NCBI GenBank assembly: GCA_030671915.1
Contig: DAOVHN010000123.1
Span: forward strand, 1 to 7,215
Reading direction: 5' to 3'
Length of the DNA: 7,215 nt
From: Pseudomonadota bacterium
GTDB taxonomy: Bacteria; Pseudomonadota; Alphaproteobacteria; UBA8366; JADFVY01
In this document: piece after piece, positions 1-5,696 of the stretch
Layout of the letters: each line of letters opens with the position of its first letter
How positions within the stretch are numbered: position 1 is the first letter of the stretch
Translations under genes and position numbers: made by a program
Notes under the pieces: model-generated
What the model was told of the DNA's origin: nothing
The model's input: only the letters and a program-made list of their open reading frames with translations
Databases searched by the model: none

Positions 1-2
1 AG

Positions 3-617
3 GAGGCGCTGTTTCCGATCGGCAAGATCATGGCGAAGCAGCTGACCGATCCCGCTTTCCTTGGCATCGAGGCCGTCAGCGCCGACTGGCGCGACTATGG
101 CTGGGTCTACGCCTTCGCCTTCGCGATCGGTTTCGCCACGACCATCGCCGAGCCGGCGTTGATGGCGGTCGCGGTCAAGGCGAACCAGGTATCGGGCGGC
201 GCCATTTCCGTCTGGGGGTTGCGGATCACCGTGGCCCTGGGCGTCGCCGTCGGCGTGTCCCTTGGCACTTTCCGCATCGTCACCGGCACGCCGCTGCACT
301 GGTACATCATCGCGGGGTACGTGGCGCTGATCCTGCAAACCTTGCGGGTGGTGCGCATCGCCGGCAGCATCGTGCCGCTGGCCTACGATTCGGGCGGCGT
401 GACCACATCGACCGTGACCGTGCCGCTGGTCACTGCGCTGGGCCTCGGCCTGGCATCGACGATACCGGGCCGAAGCCCGGTGATCGACGGGTTCGGGCTG
501 ATCGCCTTCGCAAGCCTGTTTCCGATGATTTCCGTATTGGGGTACGCTGAACTGTCCGCCTGGAAGGCGAAGCGGCGGAAGCGCAAAGCCCCAAACAAAC
601 ATGGGAGTGAGCAATGA
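3..617 (+). CDS. DUF1538 membrane protein, UmpB-like transporter subunit (5' partial)
   Basis: This is the C-terminal part of a DUF1538-family integral membrane protein. The frame is open to the window edge and reads EALFPIGKIM before the ATG at 30, which resembles internal family sequence, so the true start lies upstream. Counting from that ATG, hydrophobic segments fall at about 24-50, 60-84, 90-108, 128-145 and 152-174. Family landmarks are the EP pair (41-42), YDSGGVTTS (119-127) followed by a Thr/Val-rich helix, and IDGFG (152-156). A basic tail (KAKRRKRK, 179-186) suggests a cytoplasmic C-terminus. DUF1538 proteins often occur as pairs; from memory, one such pair (UmpAB, from a halophilic Halomonas) was reported as a Na+/H+ antiporter, so a partner may lie just upstream. 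The stop overlaps the PII-like gene by 4 bases. Family assignment is strong; the transported ion is inference. Confidence 0.85.
   Translation, partial: EALFPIGKIMAKQLTDPAFLGIEAVSADWRDYGWVYAFAFAIGFATTIAEPALMAVAVKANQVSGGAISVWGLRITVALGVAVGVSLGTFRIVTGTPLHWYIIAGYVALILQTLRVVRIAGSIVPLAYDSGGVTTSTVTVPLVTALGLGLASTIPGRSPVIDGFGLIAFASLFPMISVLGYAELSAWKAKRRKRKAPNKHGSEQ
604..607 (+). promoter_or_regulatory. ribosome binding site of the PII-like gene
   Basis: GGAG lies six bases before the ATG at 614, inside the last codons of the DUF1538 gene. It supports the ATG that overlaps the upstream stop as ATGA and fits translational coupling. Confidence 0.6.
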
Positions 618-964
618 GATTCAAACTGATCATGGCGCTGGTGGACGACGCCCATACGGAGAATATCCTGGCCGCCGCGCGCGAAGCCGGCGCCACCGGC
701 TGCACCGTAATCACCAGCGCCCGCGGCGAGGGACTGAAGCCCGAGAAGACTTTTCTGGGCCTCGATCTGGCGGTACAGAGGGACCTGCTGCTTTTTCTGG
801 TCGCCGAGCCATTGAGTCGCGATATTCTCGAGACCATCGCCGCCACGGGAAAATTCGACGAAAAGCCGGGCACCGGGATAGCATTCCAGATTGGTATCGA
901 GGACGCCGTCGGCCTGTCATCGCAGATGGAGACCCTGACACAAGAGATCGAAGAGCAGATATGA
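614..964 (+). CDS. PII-like (GlnB-fold) signalling protein
   Basis: A 116-residue protein of PII size and layout. The N-terminal strand is followed by a helix and GATGCTVI (26-33), matching the beta-alpha-beta start of GlnB. A T-loop-like segment (about 38-57) follows, then TGKFDEKPGTGIAF (78-91) at the place of the nucleotide-binding B-loop, which is TGKIGDGKIF in GlnB. It differs from true GlnB/GlnK: no Tyr lies in the T-loop region, so classical uridylylation is not expected, and the B-loop is about three residues longer. PII-family proteins are trimers that bind adenine nucleotides between subunits and often act on membrane transporters. Here the gene lies between a transporter and a CBS protein with 4-base overlaps on both sides. 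I infer that it gates the DUF1538 transporter. The ligand is unknown, and a role in nitrogen control cannot be assumed. Confidence 0.8.
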   Translation: MRFKLIMALVDDAHTENILAAAREAGATGCTVITSARGEGLKPEKTFLGLDLAVQRDLLLFLVAEPLSRDILETIAATGKFDEKPGTGIAFQIGIEDAVGLSSQMETLTQEIEEQI

Positions 965-1383
965 AACAGGAACCCTATATCAAGGTCGCCGAGGTCATGA
1001 CCCGCGACCTGCACACCATCGACAGCATGGCGACGGTGCGCGAGGCGATGGAGAAAATGACGCGCGAGCATGTGAGCTCGCTGGTCGTGGAGCGCCGGGA
1101 CGAGAAGGACGAGTACGGCGTGATTGTGGTCAACGACATCGCCCGCAAGGTGGTGGCGGCGAACCTCTCCTTCGACCGGGTGCAGGTTTATGAGGTGATG
1201 AGCAAACCTGTCGTCTACGTCGATCCGGGGATGGATCTCCGCTACGCGATCCGGCTGCTGGTGCGCATCGGGCTCAACCGCGCATTGGTACTGGGTGGCG
1301 ACCGGCAGATCCAGGGCATGGTGACCCTGCGCGACATGGTGCTGCGTTACGCGAATTCACGCGACGGGGAGGCGGCGTCTTGA
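961..1383 (+). CDS. stand-alone two-CBS-domain protein (Bateman module)
   Basis: This 140-residue protein consists of two CBS domains and little else. CBS1 runs from about 8 to 66 (VAEVMT at 9-14; VVND at 56-59). CBS2 runs from about 76 to 131 (VYEVMS at 76-81; TLRD at 122-125). TLRD matches the T/S-x-x-D signature that contacts the ribose of bound adenosine ligands; in CBS1 the Thr/Ser is replaced by Val, so ligand may be held mainly by the second site. No catalytic or DNA-binding domain is present. I chose the ATG at 961, which overlaps the PII-like stop as ATGA. A much longer in-frame reading from 601 only shadows the PII-like gene. CBS pairs usually sense AMP, ATP or SAM and often regulate channels and transporters, so I infer a second nucleotide input to the DUF1538 protein. 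Confidence 0.87.
   Translation: MKQEPYIKVAEVMTRDLHTIDSMATVREAMEKMTREHVSSLVVERRDEKDEYGVIVVNDIARKVVAANLSFDRVQVYEVMSKPVVYVDPGMDLRYAIRLLVRIGLNRALVLGGDRQIQGMVTLRDMVLRYANSRDGEAAS
1366..1372 (+). promoter_or_regulatory. strong ribosome binding site that fixes the TTG start of the FolM-like gene
   Basis: GGGGAGG lies seven bases before TTG at 1380, near the end of the CBS gene. No ATG lies at a suitable distance, so this Shine-Dalgarno sequence is the main reason to accept the rare TTG start. Confidence 0.65.
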
Positions 1384-2168
1384 GCGGTGGCGCGGCCCCG
1401 GCAAGTTCCATCCCGCGCACGGCCCTGGTCACGGGCGCGGCGCATCGTATCGGTCGCGCCATCGCGCTGGACCTGGCGGAACAAGGCTTCGATCTGGCGA
1501 TCCACTATAGCCGGTCGGGCGAGGCGGCGGAGGAACTGGCGGCGCAAATTCGCGGCATGGGAAGGCGCGCCGCGACCCTGGCGGCCGACCTTGGGCGCGA
1601 AGACGAAACCGCAAGCCTGATCGGCCGCGCGGCCGAGGCGCTGGGGCCTGTGGGCTGCCTGGTGAACAATGCCTCGCGCTTCGAATACGATATCTGGGAC
1701 ACGGCGACGCGCGAAAGCTGGGACATCCATATGGAGGCCAATCTGCGCGCCCCGTTCCTGTTGTCGCAGGGCATGGCGCGCGCCCTGCCGGACGAGGCGG
1801 AAGGCGTCATCGTCAATCTGCTGGACCAGCGGGTGTGGAACCTCACCCCCTATTTTATTACCTATACGTTGTCGAAGGCAGCGCTGTGGACATTGACCCA
1901 GACATTGGCGCTGGCATTGGCGCCGCGCATTCGGGTCAACGCCATCGGACCGGGGCCGACGCTGAAGAGCGAGCGGCAGAATGAGGATCATTTCCGCATG
2001 CAGTGGGACGCGACTCCGCTACAACATGGCGCCACCCCGGAAGAGATCGCGGCCGGCGTCCGCTATATCCTGGCCGCCCGCTCGATGACCGGCCAGATGA
2101 TCGCGCTGGACGGCGGCGAACATCTGGGCTGGGCCCAGCCGGCACGCGGCTTCATTCCGTTCGAGTAG
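1380..2168 (+). CDS. short-chain dehydrogenase of the pteridine reductase / FolM type
   Basis: A 262-residue SDR enzyme. The Rossmann cofactor motif TGAAHRIG (18-25) has the Arg typical of pteridine reductases (TGxxxRxG) instead of the usual Gly. HYSRS (42-46) matches the NADPH-selecting HYHRS-type motif of PTR1, and NNAS is at 96-99. The active site reads Asp149, Tyr162, Lys166: the usual catalytic Ser, 13 residues before Tyr, is Asp, as in Leishmania PTR1 (Asp181-Tyr194-Lys198). GQMIALDGGEHLGW closes the fold near the C-terminus. The enzyme probably reduces a dihydropterin (dihydromonapterin or dihydrofolate) with NADPH in the cytoplasm. It starts with TTG, overlaps the CBS stop as TTGA, and ends the first operon. 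The exact pterin substrate is inference, so I leave the symbol blank; folM-like is the nearest description. Confidence 0.85.
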   Translation: MSGGAAPASSIPRTALVTGAAHRIGRAIALDLAEQGFDLAIHYSRSGEAAEELAAQIRGMGRRAATLAADLGREDETASLIGRAAEALGPVGCLVNNASRFEYDIWDTATRESWDIHMEANLRAPFLLSQGMARALPDEAEGVIVNLLDQRVWNLTPYFITYTLSKAALWTLTQTLALALAPRIRVNAIGPGPTLKSERQNEDHFRMQWDATPLQHGATPEEIAAGVRYILAARSMTGQMIALDGGEHLGWAQPARGFIPFE

Positions 2169-2233
2169 TTATGATCATGGCCGATCGTATTGTTTTGCAA
2201 AGAATACCGGTTATGCATGTTGAGGTTTTTTGC

Positions 2234-2248
2234 GAACGAATCGAGAAT
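2234..2248 (+). promoter_or_regulatory. possible alphaproteobacterial LexA (SOS) box, one mismatch
   Basis: GAAC, seven bases, then GAAT. The alphaproteobacterial LexA consensus is a direct repeat, GTTC-N7-GTTC, which on the other strand reads GAAC-N7-GAAC; the last base differs here. It lies about 330 bases before uvrC, a repair gene that could plausibly be damage-induced. The distance and the mismatch make this weak. Confidence 0.2.
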
Positions 2249-2289
2249 ATTTTTACACAGTCGGCGTGCTGGTCTTTTTTTCCCGATTC

Positions 2290-2304
2290 CGGCCGAGTCG
2301 GCCG
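2290..2304. repeat. GC-rich hairpin, CGGCCG stem with 3-base loop
   Basis: CGGCCG-AGT-CGGCCG forms a perfect 6-bp stem. No T-run follows it on either strand; the seven-T run at 2275-2281 comes before it on the + strand. It is therefore not a standard intrinsic terminator for the FolM-like gene, though it could stop transcription in another way. Its loop contains part of one GANTC site. Confidence 0.35.
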
Positions 2305-2314
2305 CACCTGCCAA

Positions 2315-2326
2315 GTGCAACTGCAC
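2315..2326. repeat. short palindrome GTGCA-AC-TGCAC
   Basis: A perfect 5-bp inverted repeat with a 2-base spacer, in the style of a small operator. The heptamer GTGCAAC recurs at 2386-2392 inside a second inverted repeat, TTGT-GCA-ACAA (2384 or 2385 to 2394). The cognate regulator, if any, is unknown. Confidence 0.3.
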
Positions 2327-2367
2327 ATGTATATGCAATAGTTAATATAGTTAATTCAATGAGTTAT
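2327..2367. other. AT-rich stretch with 9-base-spaced GTTAAT direct repeats
   Basis: Only 8 of 41 bases are G or C (about 20%) against a GC-rich background. It contains GTTAAT twice, at 2341-2346 and 2350-2355, a period of 9. Such a stretch could be an easily melted duplex (DNA unwinding element) or a promoter UP/-10 region. The two TTAA cores are five bases apart, so they do not form a normal CtrA site. Confidence 0.35.
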
Positions 2368-2452
2368 GGAGACTGCCTATTTCTTGTGCAACAATCGCGA
2401 ATCTGTGAGAATCCTGCGGGCCGCGCCCCGAGTCGCGAAGTTGTGTACAGGC

Positions 2453-2461
2453 TTATCCACA
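2453..2461 (+). promoter_or_regulatory. perfect DnaA box (TTATCCACA)
   Basis: TTATCCACA matches the consensus DnaA-binding 9-mer exactly. Its core ATCCAC (2455-2460) is mirrored by GTGGAT (2468-2473) after seven bases, giving a 6-bp inverted repeat that includes a GANTC site in the spacer. I found only degenerate further boxes in the gap, for example TTTTACACA (2251-2259, two mismatches). DnaA binding here, as an origin element or as a transcriptional regulator, is inference. Confidence 0.5.
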
Positions 2462-2503
2462 GGAATCGTGGATTGATGCATAAAGACCTGAATTTCCAGC
2501 CTG

Positions 2504-2518
2504 TTAATGGGTTGTTAG
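2504..2518 (+). promoter_or_regulatory. CtrA-like site (TTAA-N7-TTAG), one mismatch
   Basis: The alphaproteobacterial response regulator CtrA binds TTAA-N7-TTAA. Here the second half is TTAG with correct 7-base spacing, about 60 bases before the uvrC start. One such near match can occur by chance; its position beside the DnaA box and GANTC cluster makes it worth noting. Confidence 0.3.
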
Positions 2519-2578
2519 CTTATGCCACCGGCGTTTCCACCATTGACGGGGGAAACGGCGATCCCGAAATTAGGCGCA

Positions 2579-4501
2579 ATGAATAGCGACGCGACAGGTC
2601 AACAAAACGAACGGGCCGGCGATGAATCCGCGACGGTCAGCCTGGCCGACGGCGCGACCCTGATCCGCGGCAAGCTGAAGTCAATGCCCGGCAGCCCCGG
2701 CGTCTATCGAATGATCGGGGCGCGCGGCAAAGTGCTTTACGTGGGCAAGGCCCGGAATCTGAAGAAACGCGTGGCAACCTATGCGAATGCCGGCCGGCTG
2801 CCGGTGCGGCTGCAACGCATGGTCGCCGAGACGCGCGAGCTGGAAATCGTCACCACGCACACCGAGGTCGAGGCACTGCTGCTGGAAGCGAACCTGATCA
2901 AGACGCTGAAGCCGCATTACAACATCCTGCTGCGCGACGATAAATCCTTCGCCGACATCCTGATCGCGGCCGACCATGACTTTCCGCAGCTCATCAAGCA
3001 TCGCGGCGCGCGCAAGCGGCCCGGAAAATATTACGGTCCCTTCGCATCGGCAGGGGCGGTGAACCGCACGATCACGGCGTTGCAGCGCGCCTTCCTGCTA
3101 CGCAACTGTTCGGATTCGATCTTCGCCAACCGCACCCGGCCCTGCCTGCAATATCAGATCAAGCGCTGCAGCGCACCCTGCGTCGGGCGGATCGACACAA
3201 CGGAATACGGCGCGCTGGTCCGCCAGGCCCATGACTTCCTGATCGGGCGTTCCCACGCGGTGCAGGAGGAACTGGCCCACCAGATGCAGGACGCCAGCGA
3301 CGGCCTGGAGTTCGAGCGGGCGGGCGCCCTGCGCGACCGCATCCAGGCGCTGACCATGGTGCAGTCCCACCAGGACATCAATCCGATGGGGATCGGCAAT
3401 GCCGACGTGATCGCGCTGGCCCAGGAAGGCGGCCAGTCCTGCATCCAGATATTTTTCTTCAGGGACGGCCGCAATCACGGCAACCGGGCCTATTACCCCA
3501 GCCATGACCGCAAGGCCGAGGCGTCTGAAATCATGTCCGCCTTCATCGGGCAGTTCTATGACGGGCGGGCGGCGCCCGGCCGAGTGCTGGCCAGCGTCGA
3601 GCCCACGGAGGTTGACCTGCTGGCCGAGGCTCTGTCGGTCAAGGCAGAGCACAAGGTGAAAATCCGCGTGCCGCAACGCGGCCGTTTCCGTAAACCCTTG
3701 GAGCATGCGCTGTCCAATGCGCGCCAGGCACTGGCGCGGCGCATGTCGGAAAGCGCGTCCCAACGCCGACTGCTGGAAGGGCTGGCGGCGGCATTGGACC
3801 TGGAAGCCCCGCCGGAGCGTATCGAGGTTTATGACAACAGCCATATCCAGGGATCGAACGCGGTCGGCGCGATGATCGTCGCCGGGCCGGAGGGGCTGAA
3901 CAAGGGCGCCTACAGGAAGTTCAATATCCGAACGGCCGGCGGCGCGGACGGCGAGGCCTCGGCCGGGGACGATTACGCGATGATGCGTGAAGTGCTGGGC
4001 CGCCGCTTCGCCCGCGCCCTGAAGGAGGATCCCGACCGCGAGGATGGCGGCTGGCCGGACCTTGTGGTGATCGATGGCGGACAGGGACAGCTGACGGCGG
4101 CGCGCGAAGCCCTGGAGGAGCTGGGCATTGAGGATATGGAACTGTTGGCCATCGCCAAGGGGCCTGACCGCGATGCGGGGCGTGAGCGGTTTTTCCGCAC
4201 CGGCCGGCCGTCTTTCATGCTGGAGCCCCGCGACCCCGTGCTCTATTTCCTGCAGCGGCTGCGCGACGAATCCCACCGCTTTGCGATCGGCGCCCACCGC
4301 ACGCGACGGGCCAAGGGCATCGCGGCATCGCCGCTGGACGAAATCCCCGGCATCGGCGCGGCCCGCAAGCGCGCCCTGCTGAGGCATTTCGGATCGGCGC
4401 GGGCCGTCGGCCAGGCAGGTCTCAGCGATCTGGAGGCTGTTGGCGGCATTAGTCGCGCCGTGGCCGGGAAAATCTATGGCCATTTCCACGACGATGGTTA
4501 G
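2579..4501 (+). CDS. uvrC: excinuclease ABC subunit C
   Basis: UvrC makes both incisions beside a DNA lesion after UvrA/UvrB damage recognition (nucleotide excision repair). With the ATG at 2579 the protein has 640 residues, usual for the family. Domains in order: GIY-YIG nuclease (GVY 41-43, YVG 54-56, catalytic Glu of LLLEANLIK at 103); four Cys at 177, 189, 197 and 201, proposed in UvrC to hold an Fe-S cluster; UVR motif (about 242-258) for UvrB contact; RNase H-like nuclease with Asp419 (VYDNSH), Asp499 ([10 protein letters not shown]) and His566 (DESHRFA); and C-terminal tandem helix-hairpin-helix (about 585-639). All key residues are present. An in-frame ATG at 2522 would add 19 residues without family resemblance; 2579 better fits known N-termini, although its ribosome site (AGG at 2572-2574) is weak. 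A 51-base gap to pgsA suggests co-transcription. Confidence 0.97.
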   Translation: MNSDATGQQNERAGDESATVSLADGATLIRGKLKSMPGSPGVYRMIGARGKVLYVGKARNLKKRVATYANAGRLPVRLQRMVAETRELEIVTTHTEVEALLLEANLIKTLKPHYNILLRDDKSFADILIAADHDFPQLIKHRGARKRPGKYYGPFASAGAVNRTITALQRAFLLRNCSDSIFANRTRPCLQYQIKRCSAPCVGRIDTTEYGALVRQAHDFLIGRSHAVQEELAHQMQDASDGLEFERAGALRDRIQALTMVQSHQDINPMGIGNADVIALAQEGGQSCIQIFFFRDGRNHGNRAYYPSHDRKAEASEIMSAFIGQFYDGRAAPGRVLASVEPTEVDLLAEALSVKAEHKVKIRVPQRGRFRKPLEHALSNARQALARRMSESASQRRLLEGLAAALDLEAPPERIEVYDNSHIQGSNAVGAMIVAGPEGLNKGAYRKFNIRTAGGADGEASAGDDYAMMREVLGRRFARALKEDPDREDGGWPDLVVIDGGQGQLTAAREALEELGIEDMELLAIAKGPDRDAGRERFFRTGRPSFMLEPRDPVLYFLQRLRDESHRFAIGAHRTRRAKGIAASPLDEIPGIGAARKRALLRHFGSARAVGQAGLSDLEAVGGISRAVAGKIYGHFHDDG

Positions 4502-4552
4502 AATGCCGCATCCTGCAACGCTGTTGCCAACACCTCTATTGCCCTGGAGCCC

Positions 4553-5140
4553 ATGCTGTACAGCCTGCCCAATCTTCTGACGATCTCGCGCATTCTGGCG
4601 ATCCCGCTGATCGTGGCGCTATTCTGGTTCAAGGGCGACGCAGCGCGCTGGGCGACGCTCGCCCTTTTTACATTGGCGGGCATCACCGACTACTTCGACG
4701 GGATGCTGGCACGGTCCATGGGCAAGATTTCTAATCTTGGACAGTTCCTGGATCCGGTCGCGGACAAGCTGCTGATCTCAGCGCTGCTGATCATGCTGGT
4801 CTGGTCGGGCAATATTTCCGGTCTGGTCATTCTGCCGGCGCTGGTCATCCTGTGTCGCGAAATCCTGGTGTCGGGGCTGCGCGAGTTCCTGGCCAGTATC
4901 AAGGTCGGCGTTCCGGTCAGCAACCTGGCCAAATGGAAAACGGCCGTGCAGATGTTCGCGCTGGGCTTCCTGATCGTCGGCGCCGCGGGTCCGGATTTCT
5001 GGCATCCCGAGATCACGACCACGGCCATCGGCGAGGCCATGTTGTGGGTTGCGGCGCTGCTGACAATCATTACCGGATACGACTATCTTCAGGCCGGCCT
5101 GAAACATATGGCGGAGGATGCCGGCGCGCCCAATGATTGA
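4553..5140 (+). CDS. pgsA: CDP-diacylglycerol--glycerol-3-phosphate 3-phosphatidyltransferase
   Basis: PgsA joins CDP-diacylglycerol and sn-glycerol-3-phosphate to phosphatidylglycerophosphate, the committed step to phosphatidylglycerol and cardiolipin, at the cytoplasmic membrane. The 195-residue protein carries the complete CDP-alcohol phosphotransferase motif D-x2-DG-x2-AR-x8-G-x3-D-x3-D: Asp46, Asp49, Gly50, Ala53, Arg54, Gly63, Asp67, Asp71. The four Asp bind the two metal ions. The N-terminus LPNLLTISR is typical of the family, and several hydrophobic helices follow (about 14-26, 33-45, 73-87, 90-105, 125-142, 157-172). GGAG at 4546-4549 is a usable though close ribosome site. The uvrC-pgsA pairing is common in proteobacteria. 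Nothing appears damaged. Confidence 0.96.
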   Translation: MLYSLPNLLTISRILAIPLIVALFWFKGDAARWATLALFTLAGITDYFDGMLARSMGKISNLGQFLDPVADKLLISALLIMLVWSGNISGLVILPALVILCREILVSGLREFLASIKVGVPVSNLAKWKTAVQMFALGFLIVGAAGPDFWHPEITTTAIGEAMLWVAALLTIITGYDYLQAGLKHMAEDAGAPND

Positions 5141-5174
5141 GACGAGCCTATTTCCGGCGATGAGTAACGGTTCC

Positions 5175-5696
5175 ATGAAAATTTTCGGGCTGGCTGGTTG
5201 GAGCGGCAGCGGCAAGACGACCCTGATGGTGCGCCTTCTGCCCGAACTGGTGGGGCGCGGCCTGTCGGTATCCACGGTGAAGCATGCGCACCACAATTTC
5301 GAAATCGACCGGCCGGGCAAGGATTCATACGAGCACCGCGAAGCCGGGGCGACCGAGGTCATGATTACCGGTGGCAGGCGCTGGGCATTGATGCATGAAA
5401 TCCGCGAGAAGGCAGAACCGGGCGTGGGCGACCTGATGCGCCATATGACGCCCGTGGATCTGCTTATGATCGAAGGGTTCAAAAGCGACGAGCACCCCAA
5501 ACTGGAAGTTTACCGTTCAGCTACGGGCAAGCCGCTGATCTGCCGGGAGGACCCGAAAATCGTCGCGGTGGCCAGTGATGAAATCCTCGGCGGGCTGGAA
5601 ATTCCGCAACTGGACTTGAACGATGTCCCGGCGATCGCAGATTTCATTATCGAATATTGCGATTTGAAAAGCGGAGCCCAACATGGCGCAGCTTAG
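5175..5696 (+). CDS. mobB: molybdopterin-guanine dinucleotide biosynthesis adapter protein MobB
   Basis: MobB is a small P-loop GTP-binding protein that assists MobA in attaching GMP to molybdopterin. From the ATG at 5175 it has 173 residues. The Walker A loop is GWSGSGKT (8-15). KHAHH (36-40) and DRPGKDS (45-51), with YEHREAGATE just after, are MobB signatures. DLLMIEGFK (95-103) is the Walker B-like strand. The start is uncertain: in-frame ATGs at 5118, 5133 and 5160 would add up to 19 residues and overlap pgsA (5118, 5133). I chose 5175 because family members begin right before the IFGLAGWSGSGKT strand; none of the candidates has a well-placed ribosome site. The 3' end overlaps moeA by 14 bases. 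mobA is not in this window. Confidence 0.93.
   Translation: MKIFGLAGWSGSGKTTLMVRLLPELVGRGLSVSTVKHAHHNFEIDRPGKDSYEHREAGATEVMITGGRRWALMHEIREKAEPGVGDLMRHMTPVDLLMIEGFKSDEHPKLEVYRSATGKPLICREDPKIVAVASDEILGGLEIPQLDLNDVPAIADFIIEYCDLKSGAQHGAA
5673..5676 (+). promoter_or_regulatory. ribosome binding site of moeA
   Basis: GGAG lies six bases before the ATG at 5683, within the last mobB codons. It supports the overlapping moeA start. Confidence 0.6.

Larger units (their letters stand above)
2238..2467. promoter_or_regulatory. dense cluster of seven GANTC (CcrM methylation) sites
   Basis: GANTC occurs with first bases at 2238 (GAATC), 2285 (GATTC), 2295 (GAGTC), 2399 (GAATC), 2409 (GAATC), 2430 (GAGTC) and 2463 (GAATC). 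By chance about one site per 256 bases is expected, and the coding parts I scanned by eye fit that rate. CcrM methylates the A of GANTC in a cell-cycle-dependent way in alphaproteobacteria and affects promoters and origins. The sites are seen directly; the regulatory role is inference. Confidence 0.5.
2169..2578. other. long intergenic region with reduced GC and a cluster of candidate regulatory sites
   Basis: About 410 bases separate the FolM-like gene from uvrC, in a window where other genes overlap or lie at most some tens of bases apart. GC content falls sharply. T-runs occur at 2226-2231 and 2275-2281, and 8-base palindrome ATGATCAT follows the upstream stop at 2171-2178. I see no tRNA or rRNA, no convincing coding sequence and no clear rho-independent terminator. 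Individual sites are listed separately. The uvrC promoter must lie here or upstream, but I could not pick a -35/-10 pair with confidence. Confidence 0.7.

Noticed and set aside
601..960. Extended N-terminus of the CBS protein from an ATG at 601
   Set aside because: The extra 120 residues are Arg-rich out-of-frame readings of the PII-like gene. The ATG at 961 gives a clean two-CBS protein with an ATGA overlap.
2226..2281. T-runs after the FolM-like gene as rho-independent terminators
   Set aside because: Neither T-run is preceded by a stable GC-rich hairpin; the one good hairpin (2290-2304) comes after them.
2342..2354. TTAA...TTAA as a CtrA site
   Set aside because: The spacer is five bases and CtrA sites need seven. 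The better candidate is at 2504-2518.
2230..2586. A 118-residue + strand reading frame across the intergenic region
   Set aside because: It begins with TTG without a ribosome site, its third codon positions lack the strong GC bias of the real genes, no domain is recognisable, and it runs into the start of uvrC.
3098..4489. A 463-residue minus-strand frame opposite uvrC
   Set aside because: Long antisense frames are common in GC-rich genes. It lies wholly within uvrC, whose motifs are all intact, and shows no recognisable domain.
4515..4527. GCAAC-GCT-GTTGC hairpin between uvrC and pgsA as a terminator
   Set aside because: The stem has only five pairs and no T-run follows. The short gap and same orientation favour read-through.
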